Source: Blastomyces gilchristii SLH14081
Lineage: Eukaryota; Ascomycota; Eurotiomycetes; Onygenales; Ajellomycetaceae
Direction: 5' to 3'
Length of the DNA stretch: 64,000 nucleotides
Assembly (NCBI RefSeq): GCF_000003855.2
Contig: NW_003101682.1
Location: forward strand, 1,925,148-1,989,147
The notes under the pieces are model-generated. The model was given only the letters and a program-made list of their open reading frames with translations, did no database searches and was not told where the DNA came from. The translations under genes were made by a program, and so were the position numbers. Positions 12,555-23,054 of the stretch are shown piece after piece (within the stretch, counting starts at the first letter, position 1; each line of letters starts with the position of its first letter).

Positions 12555-13869
12555 TCACTCTTGTAATAACACTGTACATATCTCTGATTCCTCTATCACT
12601 CTGTGTACAATATTAATGTCATTTATTGCAAGATTAGCTGGAATACCAATATAGAAATGCATACATGTACATGTAGAAAAATTAAAGAAGAGCATGAGAC
12701 CCGCAGGACCAGGAGCCAGAACAGGAGAAATGAAGATGAAAGAAACAGAAGAAGAAGAAGATACAGAACTGAATAAATGACAGCAGAAGTCACTCAGAGC
12801 TGAATGCTTATAATCTGATGTGTACACAATCTTTCTCACAGAGAAGAAAGAGAAAGTGATGAGAGAAGCTTGAGAGTGAGAGAGAGTAGTCTCTGCAGTG
12901 TTATCATCTTTGATTAGAATGATCTCTGATGCTGAAGCAACTAAGAATCATTATTAGTGTATGAAAATTGAAAAATCAGAGATAAGAACAGTTACTGAAT
13001 GAACACTCACTGATCTTAGAGTTGTACACACAATTACAACATGCACAAGGCTTCTCAGAAAGAGAGAGAGAGACATGAGAGAATGCAGAAAGTAGAATAC
13101 AGTATGCAAACAGCTCATTCTCATAATGACATCTCAGACAGAGTGTACAAGCCTCACATCTGTGAGTGTAAAAGAGTATAACATTCATATTTCTGTTTCT
13201 GAAAACACAGATATTCTTCATCTGCATCATGAAGTTGAATGACAGATATCAGAGAATAGGCTGATATGAATCTATCATTCTGAAGGAATTTATCAGAGCA
13301 GATGTACCTACAATATTGAATTTGATAATTGTGAAAAGTTTCTTAGTATCTATGAATGTCATGACTTCATGCACAGTAAAACTCATAATGATTTTCTCTA
13401 AGAATAGAAAAATCAGTATCAGAAAGAAAAGATGAAAAGAAAAAGACTTATAATCTTAACACTGTTAAGAAGAAGAACAATTCTCTGAAATGAATGAACA
13501 ATTCTCTCATCACAAATATTTAAAATGAATGTAATAATCAGCATTCACAACTGAGCTTCAGATAGTTGTGTTATATGCAGTCTTCATACAATAAATTATT
13601 CTAGAAGTTGATAGAAAGAACAGAAGTGTATATACTGACAAACATGGTTCATTAAGCCTACACAACATCTCCTTGAAAAAGAGAGAGCTGATAATGAAAG
13701 CAGAGGCAGTAAAACCAGAGAGAGCAGAAGTAGTGAGAGTGAGAGTCACAGGAACAGAAGTAGTAGAAGCAGGAAAACCAGACACAGGGGCAGGTGTAGA
13801 AGATTGAGAGAGAACAGCAGAGAAAGAAACAGAGAGAACAGGGAGAAATGCAGAAGACCTGGCCACACA
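12555..13869 (-). other. Gypsy-2 3' region with Cys-rich antisense frame
   Basis: Between the integrase and MITE-A, the minus strand has better open frames than the plus strand: 13558-13965, 12976-13230 and 12555-12839. The middle one is strikingly Cys-rich (RCEACTLCLRCHYENELFAYC, then KPCACCNCVYNSKISEC). It could be a decayed extra gene of the element, a captured fragment, or chance in AT-rich DNA. Function unknown. Confidence 0.3.
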
Positions 13870-14375
13870 TAGACTGGCCGCTGAGACCATGAATTTCACA
13901 TTTGGTCTCATTTGGTCTGGTCTCATACATTTCTTGGCGTGAATCCCGCTGGGACTGGCTATCAAAAAAACATGTAAAGTGACTATATATCAGATCTTAA
14001 AATGGAACCATGACTTGAAAAAAATGAGAAAGTGGTCCCATTTGGTCTCATTTAGTCCCATTCTTGGTATAAAGTTACTATTTTTAGACATTTTAAGGTT
14101 TTTTTTAGACTATTTTTAATTTTTTAAAAAGTAACACTTTTTGATAACACTCAAATGAGATTTAAAGTCATTTAAAGCAATAAAAATAATTTAAATTGAG
14201 AAGTGAAAATCATGGTCTCATTTGGAAAATGTGACAAGAGTAGACAGTAAGTCTCACTGAAACAGTATGAAACTACTATCTAATGTTAAAACCATGTAAT
14301 GGGATCAGTCAAATTGGTAATGAGACTATCAAAAAATCTGGTCCTGGTCTCAGACACGGTCACACGGTCAGTCTA
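13870..14375 (+). mobile_element. MITE-A: hAT-like MITE, 506 bp, in Gypsy-2
   Basis: Starts TAGACTGGCCG and ends CGGTCAGTCTA. The 8-bp flanks are GCCACACA (13862-13869) and GTCACACA (14376-14383), which differ by one C/T transition. The interior is AT-rich with no coding capacity; a poly-T/TTTTTAGAC stretch lies near 14100. It is the only uninterrupted forward copy in the window. Confidence 0.87.
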
Positions 14376-14383
14376 GTCACACA

Positions 14384-15062
14384 TGACACAGGCAATTTCT
14401 TCATTATCATGTTCTTCAAGTTCTTAATCAATGATTCAACATCAGGTTCACTATCATTGATGAATGCAGATCTGTCAACACATGAAGATTCTACATGAAT
14501 AAAAACAAACATCAGCATCTGTGTTCATGCAAAATTGTGCCAGAAAACATGATCAGAAACTCACTGAGAAGGAAATGAAAATAGTTGAGAGTATATGAGA
14601 AGATGAAGAGGATGTATCATTCATGATAATATATTCTGATAATTGTTAAAAGATAAACAAGTTCTGACTATGTTTCACAACATGTTACACTTACTGCTAA
14701 TGAACTGCCTGGTATGAGCACTACAATGATGCTTATTATGAGAATGAGAGGCCATTACCAGGAATGTGTACAATGTGATAGATGAACAGAGAGAAAGAGT
14801 TGAACAGAAGAAGAGATAGAAATCTTGAATGAGATAGTAACATTTGATGATGATGATGATGAAGAAGATGATTGAAGAATGAAAAAAGTTAGTGAATAAG
14901 TGATGTAATATAGTGGAAGTTTCTTTGTAAGAGTGTATGCAGAATGCTAGCTGAATCAGAAATAGGTCACATAATTGCAAAATGCTAGTGATGAGCTAAT
15001 TCACATGAAGCTAGAGTGTATGACATGGTCACATGAGCGTGACTGAATCTGGTGAGAGAGAA
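14384..15062. other. Gypsy-2 3' untranslated part, no gene
   Basis: AT-rich sequence between MITE-A and the 3' LTR. A GAT/GAA-rich run lies near 14850. No domain was recognised on either strand. Confidence 0.5.
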
Positions 15063-15239
15063 TGTGGTTCAGAAGAATGTATGACTGTCAGATAATAACA
15101 CGGCCGCTTCCGAACTAGTGTACAAATGTAAAGGGGGCCATAGCAGCCACTAATTAATTTAGTGTATGATATTACAATATATAAGAAGCCGGCGTACGCC
15201 TGTAATCGTACACTGGCTTAAGCAACCTTTTGAATCACA
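15063..15239 (+). repeat. Gypsy-2 3' LTR (177 bp)
   Basis: Matches 6454-6630 end to end without indels. All differences seen are transitions, and most CG sites in its first half are lost while GCGTACGCC near 15192 is kept. Confidence 0.88.
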
Positions 15240-15674
15240 CTGAGACTCGCTATTAAAAAAACATGTAAAGTGACTATATATCAGATCTTAAAATGAAACC
15301 ATGACTTGAAAAAAATGAGAAAGTGATCTCATTTGGTTTCATTTAGTTCCATTCTTGGCATAAAGTTACTATTTTTAGACATTTTAAAGTTTTTTTTAGA
15401 CTATTTTTAATTTTTTAAAAAGTAATGCTTTTTGGTAACACTCAAATGAGATTTAAAGTCATTTAAAGAAATAAAAATAATTTAAATTGAGAAGTAGAAA
15501 TCATGATCTCATTTGAAAAATGTGACAAGAGTAGACAGTAAGTCTCACTGAGACAGTATGAGACTACTATCTAATATTAAAACTGTGTAATGAGATCAGT
15601 CAAATTGATAATGAGACTATCAAAAAATCTGGTTCTGGTCTCAGACACGGTCACACGGTCAGTCTAAGAACTCA

Positions 15675-17520
15675 GCAGATGAATTCTTTCACAGATCAGA
15701 CTATGTTAAGAAGATCAGAGTAACAGATATAAAGAGACTAGAGAAGACAGAAAAGCTTTACAGAATACTCAGACTGAGTATTATAAAGAGATTGACTGAA
15801 GAGTCTCTTAATTCTCTATAAGAGAAGAGAGAAGAGAGAGAAAAGAAGTCTGTATAACTACTTTCTACAATACTGAGAGTCAATACTCTGAAAATCTCTG
15901 TAAGAATCTTTGAAGAGAGTATCTATAATCTGAAGAGTTTGCAGACTTTAAGAAGTACTGTGAAAGACCTGATGTAAGAGAAAACAGAGTATAAGTCTTT
16001 ATAAGATCTTCTATTCAGATTGTCTGAACTGCAACTGAAGAATGAATATACTCAGTATATTCAGAAACTGCTCACAGCAGAAATCAATCCTGCAGAAATA
16101 AAGAATTAAAGAGACTTAAATAATCTCTTATAAAGAGAGAGCTGAATTTATGTATCTATAAATGAGTTTCTATACATAGAACTTATTAAAAGATATCATG
16201 ACTCTTCTCTAACAGATCATTTTATAGATACTAGAACTTATAAGTTACTTATAAGAAAATACTTCTGACTGAAGATATGAGAACTTATGAAGAAGATAGT
16301 GAATTCTTGTACTGTTTATCAGAATTTGTGAGTAGTATAGTTCAGATTATATAAAGAACTTACTTCTCTACTCATTCTATAAGAATCTTGAAAATAGCTA
16401 GAAATGAATGCTCTTATAAGCCTCTCTGAAAGCAAGAACATATATAATGCCTGCTTTGACAGTGTGCTGATAATAGTGAATCACTTTATTAAGATAACAC
16501 ACTTTATACTCATCTGTAAGAACTTGAAGTCAAAGAATTTGACTCACATCTTCATCTGTAATATAATCTGATTGCATGAATTGTCTACAAACATTATCTC
16601 AGACAGAGAATTAATCTTTATAGAAGAATTTTGATCTGATCTGATAACTATACTGAAGATCTTATAAGATCTAAGCATAGCTTTTTATCAATAGACAGAT
16701 GATCAGATAGAATATCTGATAAGTATATTAAAACAGTATCTGCAGTGCTTTATTAATTATAATTAGAATGACTGAGTACATTGATTATCACTCACAGAGT
16801 TTGTATATAACAACTCAAAGCATGTCAGTACAGATAAAACTCTCTTTGAGATACTTACTGAGACTTATCTGCAGATGATCTTGATGAACCTGTGAGAGTA
16901 TACTATAGAGTGTGATAATATCTGTGAACAGACTGAGAGAATTCAGAAGATTCAGAAGAAAGCTTATAAATTCTTAAGAAAGACTTAAGAGTATCAGAAG
17001 AGATACTATGACTTCAAGTATATTATAAAGAGTTTCAAGAAAGATGATAGAGTCTGACTGAGTCTAGAAAACATCATCATGTAAAGATCTAGTAAGAAGC
17101 TGAATCTCTTATAGACAGAGTCTTATAAGATTATGAAGAAAGTTAGCTTATAGTTTTATAGATTAAAACTGTTATCTGAGTTATAGATACACAATATTTT
17201 TTATATCTCTTTACTTTATAAATATAAGAAATTCTTAGAAGAGAACTCTGTGACTCATCACTCTGTTCATGAAGTACTAAAGAATGAATGAGAATATCAG
17301 ATCAAAGAGATTATTAACTCAGAGAAGTAAGATTATGAGCTCTGATTTAAAATTCAGTGATAAGAATATTCTGATAAGATGAATAAGTTCACTTGAGAAC
17401 TATTCAGACAGATAAGATATCTGCAGAAGCTGAGACATGACTTTCATACTATGAATTCTGATAAGTCAGAATAATACAGTCTTTGCTAAGAATCTAATTA
17501 TAATAAAGATATTAACACTG
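15675..17520 (+). pseudogene. Gypsy-1 integrase and chromodomain remnant
   Basis: Continuation of Gypsy-1 after the insertions. The frame shows CTVYQNL (zinc-binding part), HFIKITHFILICK (family RFTKMAHF), ELSTNIISDRELIF (second catalytic Asp, family GxPxxIVSDRG) and LSIAFYQ...QIEYLISILKQYL (family STAFHPQTDGQTERxNQxLEQYL, Glu kept). It ends in a chromodomain-like EYQIKEIINSEK...YEL.FKIQW near 17290-17350. Integrase followed by a chromodomain defines a chromovirus. Many stops; inactive. Confidence 0.8.
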
Positions 17521-19312
17521 TCATTTACAAGCTCTAGTCTACAAGATGATGAGTTTCTACTGAGATGAACAGTTCACAGTGTATACAAGAGAAGAAGAAA
17601 TCATGCTCTTATTAAAGCTAAAAAATAAGAAAATAAACAGAGCTATGAACACAATTTAGAGATTAATAAAGAAAAAATAAAGAAAACTTATACTCACACT
17701 CTCAACATCTGTGATACTCAATTCTCTCATAACTACTAATTTCTTTCTTTAAAGAAGCAGAGAGTATCATGTTCATGATACAGATAATTATTATATTTAA
17801 CATGAAGATTATCAGAAATGCACAGACTTCAGAAAAGCTGAATATCAGAGTATACACAGTTGTGACAGAGTCTTGAGAACTGATTATCTGTATGTATGAT
17901 CAGATATTTCTCACAAAGCTGTATCTACTCTCTCAGTTATACTGAAGTATTCAGTCTGAAAATAATTAAGATACAGAGAGAAGACTCATCTGTTCAGATT
18001 AACTCTTATCACAAATTCATGATATTTATATTATCTTAATTACTCAGATTTTGCAGGTATCTGAGAACTCATCTCTCATTGATAATGAGATTGTGAAAAT
18101 GCACTGTGATGTGAGAATCATTGATAGAGAATCTAGATATATTCACATATACCTGATCAGAGATTGTGTAAGCAGAGAAGAGATAGTTATAGGTCTGTGA
18201 AACTGTAGAAGACACTGACAATACTGAGAGCTTTACAAGAACTGTCAGCTAGAATCTGTAAGAAATTACTTATAAGAAGACTTACAGTAAAGAGAGAAAC
18301 TGTGCTGCTTAAAGCCAGAAACTGATCTGAGAGAGACATGAAGTTGGCCACTGACCTGAAGATCAGATATGATAATGAGACTGAGAGAGATGAGAACATA
18401 ATTATAAGCAGCAGTGTTCTCACTTCATCAGTTAGTAAAAAGTGATCAGAGAAGTCACAGAGACACTCATAAGAAGCTCAGTAGTAATCAAACATTATTT
18501 ATAAAGATATTGAAATTAAAAAAATTTTTATTCTTAAGAAGTTCTTGAATTAATATATAGATATTGTCAGAAACACTCTCTCTCTATTATCTGAGTGAAA
18601 ACACTTCACAGATAAATGAGAATACTCACAGTTTATAAGAATAAAAGCTGTTATAGAAAAAGAGAAAAGAAGATGAGATTTTATAAACAGATCTGAAATA
18701 TTTATACTACTCTAGAGAGATTTATTTACACTGTGAATAATTCTGTGAAACAGTCAGATCACTTTAGTAAATAAGAGTGATTATGAATTACAGATCTGAA
18801 TCTTTTTATATAACTATAAAGAGTGATTACAGACTGCAGATATCTTGATTCTATAATTCTATAGAGTTAATAAAAGAATAGAAAATTCCTCACAATTCTA
18901 TAGTATTAAAAAACAATAATTTGTAAGAATAAGTGAAAGATTAACTTATAAATACTTCTCTTTAATGAGAGTGATCTTATAGAGAGTAATTCATCTGTGA
19001 GATAAATCTGTATAATAATTACATAAGAATCTTATAAAAATAATTAAGAGTTAACTGAAACTCTTCTATATAAAAGATACAAGATGAATCTATATAATAG
19101 TTAGAGAAGAATTTATAAATTATAAAGAATCTCATAGAATAAGAAACTGAGTAACAGACTCTTTTCTCTTCATAGTAATAAGAGATTTTTTCTCACTGAA
19201 ATTTTTTATAGATATGAAGAGTTTTTAGTGAGTATCACTGCAGTGCTGAGCTGATTCTATGAAGTTACTCAGTGAAAGGCTTCACAGACAAAGTCTTAGA
19301 GAGAGAGAAGTA
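17521..19312. other. Gypsy-1 3' region, no gene
   Basis: About 1.8 kb of heavily mutated sequence between the chromodomain and the 3' LTR. No motif was recognised. It is long for the 3' untranslated part of a Gypsy element, so it may hold another unrecognised insertion. Confidence 0.45.
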
Positions 19313-19570
19313 TATAAGAAATTCTGCTTCTTACAGATTCTTTATCTCTATTTCTATCTCTTATATAATTAATAGAGCTAGCAGCTCTTGACTATACACA
19401 ACTATATAGACTGGAGTTCATAAATACTATTCACAACTCAGCTTGAATGCTATTATACATTTAATTTCTACATTTTATCTTTCTACCGCGAATACTTCTA
19501 GTAGTTAACAGTATATATCACATCAAGCTGCAAACATCTGAATAATCGCCTGCGAGCACTTATTCTTACA
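19313..19570 (+). repeat. Gypsy-1 3' LTR (258 bp)
   Basis: Aligns end to end with 3018-3275. Here the first half is mutated and the second half keeps CG sites (TACCGCGAAT near 19486, CGCCTGCGAGC near 19548). It is followed directly by GAAAC. Confidence 0.9.
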
Positions 19571-19728
19571 GAAACATTGACATCTTATATTAGTTCTGAT
19601 AAGTGTTTACAGAATCTCACTTAACTAGTGACTTGACTTACAGTAGAGAGTTCTACCCCGTATCAAGCCTTACTAATTAAGCTCAGCCTCTATTACATGA
19701 GGACTTTCATGAGTAAGAAGTAACAGGT

Positions 19729-19808
19729 GTCAGTGATGAGATTTGAACTCACATATCTCTAATGTATGCAGTCTTGATTACCAGTCTTATCAACTGAGTC
19801 ATGCTGAT
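19729..19808 (-). pseudogene. Decayed tRNA-like sequence
   Basis: On the minus strand, TGACTCAGTTGATAAGAC resembles box A (TGGCTCAGTTGG) and GAGTTCAAATC resembles box B (GGTTCGAATCC), spaced as in a tRNA. The T stem GTGAG/CTCAT pairs around a TTCAAAT loop. The acceptor halves ATCAGCA and CACTGAC differ from perfect pairing only by transitions. The total of 80 nt allows a short intron. The anticodon arm could not be fixed, so the identity is open. It may be a mutated tRNA gene or a tRNA-derived repeat head. Confidence 0.4.
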
Positions 19809-19857
19809 TATATCTGCTATCTATTACTGTTATAATTTCAATATTACTCAGAGTTAC

Positions 19858-20577
19858 TGTGATATTACTTCTATACTTATATTCAAGAGTTCTTCTATAT
19901 TATTATTAGATATATTGTTTATTAAATGTATAATATCTATGAAATCTGAAGAAGTGTAATTATATAAATATCTTATATATCTGAGTGTCAGAACTCTCAG
20001 ATCTTTTACTGATATTCTCTTATAAGATCTTATTACAGAGTCAGAGTAACTGATAAGTAAGCTTCTATCTAAGAACTCAGTATCTGTTTAACTGTTTATT
20101 TCTCTTTCTTATATATTATTACATGTTCAGATATCTTCTTAATAAATAATTGTTTCTAATGAGAAGATAATATATGAATAATTGTTTCTAATAAGAAGAT
20201 GAAGAATGTTTTTCAAGTGTAAGAAGTCTATGCTGAATAGATCAGTATAATATATAGATCTTATATATTAAAGTGAAAAATGTTAAAGAAGAAAAAGAAA
20301 GAGAAAGTATGAGAATCAGTAATCAAAGTGAATATTTATACATGTATGTGATAATGTACGCAGTGAAGCTTCAGAGTGGAAGAATTTATACATATATATA
20401 GCAGCTAAGAATCAGTGATTGAGAATAGCTGAGAATCAGAGTATATGCATTTGAGAATAGCTGATCAAAACATATGCGTTCATGACAGCTGAGAATCAGC
20501 GATTAAGAATGAGATGATAGACATCTATGAAGTGTAATGAAATAGTCTATATAATTGATCAGGCGCAGCCTGCCACA
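19858..20577 (+). repeat. LTR-X copy 1 (approximate start)
   Basis: First of three related ~0.5-0.7 kb sequences (also 21928 on and 23055-23676). They share, in order, CTCAGATCTTTTACTGATATTCTC, TTATATATTATTACAT, AGAAGATAAT, AATGTTTTTCAAG and an end AATAGTCTATATAAT..CAGCCTG.CACA. The CA end and copy number suggest LTRs of a third retrotransposon, orientation inferred. The start is uncertain. Confidence 0.55.
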
Positions 20578-21927
20578 ATATTCTAATTTAGAAAAGATAA
20601 AGTAGAGACTCTTTTTCTTAATCTTTCTATTATATACTCTGTTCATAGAAGCTTATGAAGCTCTCTCTTTCTACTCAGTAGTCATATATAAATCTCTCTA
20701 TGTCTTATTATCTTTTCTCAGTAAATCTATTCTTCATTATTCTGACTCTTACAGAGTCAGTCAGTGATTCACTCTCTGCAGATCTGTAACTCTCACAGTG
20801 ATTTATAAGTAATAAATAAGAGTTATCAGTTTCTTCAGAGTTAAGAACTTAGAGTCTTGTTTAATAAGCTTATTCTACATGTCTTTATTTAGTCTCTTTA
20901 TAAACATCATTATTCAGATCTTGTTTCAGAACTCTGTTTTTATAGATCTTAATTCATATTATAATTTTATAAAGTACTGTGAGTAATCTTCATCAGATTT
21001 CTCATCTCTTTTTCTAATATTAATAATCACAGTTCAGATATTCTCTGTTCAGCTTACAGAGTTTCTTAACTTATTCTCTAGATAAATCTTGAGAGTAGAT
21101 TAGTAAGATCTCTTATAATCATTCTCTAGATAATTCAGTCAGTTCTTGACTTCAGTGTAGTAGAGATCTGTTATTATATAGATAATAACTTCTTCATCTT
21201 TCATATCACACAGCTGAGCTTGTAAGTCAATTTCAAATAAAAACTTGTAAAAGCTTTTATAGATTGTGATTCAGTAAGTAATCTTAAGTGATTATAGCTT
21301 AAGAAAGTTTCTTTTCAGTTCATAGATATCTCTGAAGATTATGTCTAGAGACTCAGTTCAAGAGTGTTTACAGATAGTAAGTATTTCTTATAGAAAAATA
21401 GCTTGATTCTGTAGAAGATACTCAAGAATGTTCTTCACTGAGATTAATTTATTCATGAGTTCAGAGACTTTCTCTGTCACAGATACAGAGAATAATATTC
21501 TGTGAGTAATTGATAAATTCTCTGAAACTTCTTTTATAAGAGTTATTCATAATTCAGATAACTGCTTCTGAGTGTCTACAGTAGAGTTTACAGAGATTAA
21601 AGTATATAAGTTTCTAGTTCTTTCAGTTATAAATTATAATAGATAGTTACTGACTGACTGAGCTTGAAATGTAAGAATAAGTGCTTACAGATAATTATTC
21701 AGATGTTTACAGCTTGATATAATATATACTATTAACTACTAAAAGTATTTGTGATAGAAAGATAAAATGTAGAGATTAAATGTATAATAGTACTTAAGCT
21801 GAGTTATAAATAGTATTCACAAACTTCAGTCTATATAGTTGTGTGTAGTCAAGGGCTGCTAACTCTATTAATTACATAAGAAATAGAAATAGAGGTAAAG
21901 AATCCGTAAGAAGCAAGATTTCTTATA
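20578..21927 (-). mobile_element. Inverted 5' fragment of a second Gypsy-1 copy
   Basis: Reverse complement of the Gypsy-1 5' end. A complete 258-bp LTR lies at 21670-21927 (minus strand), followed leftward by gag sequence matching 3276 to about 4365. It stops abruptly at 20578 next to the end of LTR-X copy 1, so the rest of the element was lost or never inserted. It is mutated independently of the main copy. Confidence 0.8.
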
Positions 21928-22943
21928 ATCTTATACATCTGAGATGTCAGAACTCTCAGATCTTTCACTGATATTCTCTTATAAGATTTTATTACAGAGT
22001 CAGAGTGACTGATGAGTAAGCTTCTATCTGAAAACTCAGTGTTTACTTAGCTGTTTAATTATTTTTCTGTTTCTTATATATTATTACATATTCAGATATC
22101 TTCTCAGTGAATAATTATTTCTAATAAGAAGATAATGAATGTTTTTCAAGTATAAGAGATCTACACTAAATAGATCAGTATGATATTTATAGATCTTATA
22201 TAACAAAGTGAAAAACATTAGAGAAGAAAAGAAAGAGAAAGTGTGAGAATCAGCAATTGAAGTGAATATTTATACATGTATACAGTGATGTATGCAGTGA
22301 AACTTCGAGGCAGAAGAATAGAAATTCTGTAGATTTTCAGCTGAGAATCAGCGACTGAGAATTGAAGTGATAGAAATCTATACAGTGTAACAGAATAGTC
22401 TATATAATGAATCAGACACGTCACACAGCCTGTCTAGACTAACTATGTAACTGTGTCTGAAATCAGAACCAGATTTTTTAATAGTCTTATTATCAATTCA
22501 ACTGATTTCATTACATGATTTTAATATTAGATAGTAGTCTTATACTGTTTCAGTGAAACTTACTGTCTACTCTTATTATATTTTTGAAATGAGATCATGA
22601 TTTTCATTTCTCAATTTAAATTATTTTTATTGCTTTAAATGACTTTAATAAGTATTATCAAAAAGTGTTACTTTTTTAAAAAATTAAAAATAGTCTAAAA
22701 AAAACCTTAAAATGTCTAAAAATAGTAACTTTATGTCAAGAATGAGACTAAATGAGATCAAATGAGATCACTTTCTCATTTTTTTCAAGTCATGATTTCA
22801 TTTTAAGATCTGATATATAGTTACTTTACATGTTTTTTTAATGACTAGTCTCAGCAGAATTCACATCAAGAAATGTATGAAATCAGATTAAATGAGACTA
22901 AATGTGAAATTCATGATCCCGGCGGCCAGTCTAAGCCTGTCAC
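21928..22943 (+). repeat. LTR-X copy 2, interrupted by MITE-C
   Basis: Lacks the 5' part present in copy 1. It ends in AGCCTGTC at 22427-22434, resumes after MITE-C with the duplicated AGCCTGTC at 22933-22940 and finishes CACA/ACAC. Confidence 0.55.
22435..22932 (-). mobile_element. MITE-C: hAT-like MITE, 498 bp, inverted
   Basis: Reverse-orientation copy of the same MITE. It starts TAGACTAACT (mutated TAGACTGACC) and ends CGGCCAGTCTA. The 8-bp duplication AGCCTGTC is exact at 22427-22434 and 22933-22940. This is the cleanest evidence in the window for the 8-bp target duplication of the family. Confidence 0.9.
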
Positions 22944-23054
22944 ACTTTACATGTTTTTTTAATGATTTGTCTTAGCAGCATTCACATCAAGAAATGTATA
23001 AGATTAAATTAAATAAAATTAAATGTGAAATTTATAGTTTCAGCAGTCAGTCTA
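22944..23054 (-). mobile_element. MITE-D: truncated end of the hAT-like MITE
   Basis: About 110 bp matching the last part of MITE-C, from CTTTACATGTTTTTTTAATG to CAGTCAGTCTA. The other end is missing; it abuts LTR-X copy 2. More heavily mutated than MITE-C. Confidence 0.7.

Larger units (their letters stand above)
6454..15239 (+). mobile_element. Gypsy-2: dead Ty3/Gypsy element inside MITE-B
   Basis: Both LTRs are 177 bp (6454-6630 and 15063-15239), start TGTGGTTC and end TTGAATCACA. The host MITE sequence CTGG before the element is repeated as CTGA after it, a 4-bp duplication with one G-to-A change. Plus-strand content in order is gag with a zinc knuckle, reverse transcriptase, RNase H and integrase. 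MITE-A (13870-14375) sits in its 3' part. The region between integrase and 3' LTR is unusually long and carries a Cys-rich antisense frame. Confidence 0.85.
6371..15666 (+). mobile_element. MITE-B: hAT-like MITE split by Gypsy-2
   Basis: The left part, 6371-6453, starts TAGACTGGCCG. The right part, 15240-15666, ends CGGTCAGTCTA. The terminal inverted repeats are therefore TAGACTG[G/A]CCG. The 8-bp duplication AGAACTCA is exact at 6363-6370 and 15667-15674. The two parts together match MITE-A along its length, with the break inside CCCGCTGG/GACTGG. No transposase is encoded. Eight-bp duplications point to the hAT superfamily; other 8-bp families are not excluded. Confidence 0.85.
3018..19570 (+). 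mobile_element. Gypsy-1: dead Ty3/Gypsy chromovirus with nested insertions
   Basis: A full-length LTR retrotransposon. Both LTRs are 258 bp (3018-3275 and 19313-19570) and begin TGTAAG/TATAAG and end CTTACA. The 5-bp duplication GAAAC lies exactly at 3013-3017 and 19571-19575. Coding order on the plus strand is gag with zinc knuckle, protease, reverse transcriptase, RNase H, integrase and chromodomain. The order of integrase after RNase H and the chromodomain make it a chromovirus. The element is split in its RNase H/integrase spacer by MITE-B, which itself holds Gypsy-2 (6371-15674). Without these the element is about 7.25 kb. Dozens of TGA/TAA/TAG codons and Asp-to-Asn changes leave it inactive. 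Confidence 0.88.
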
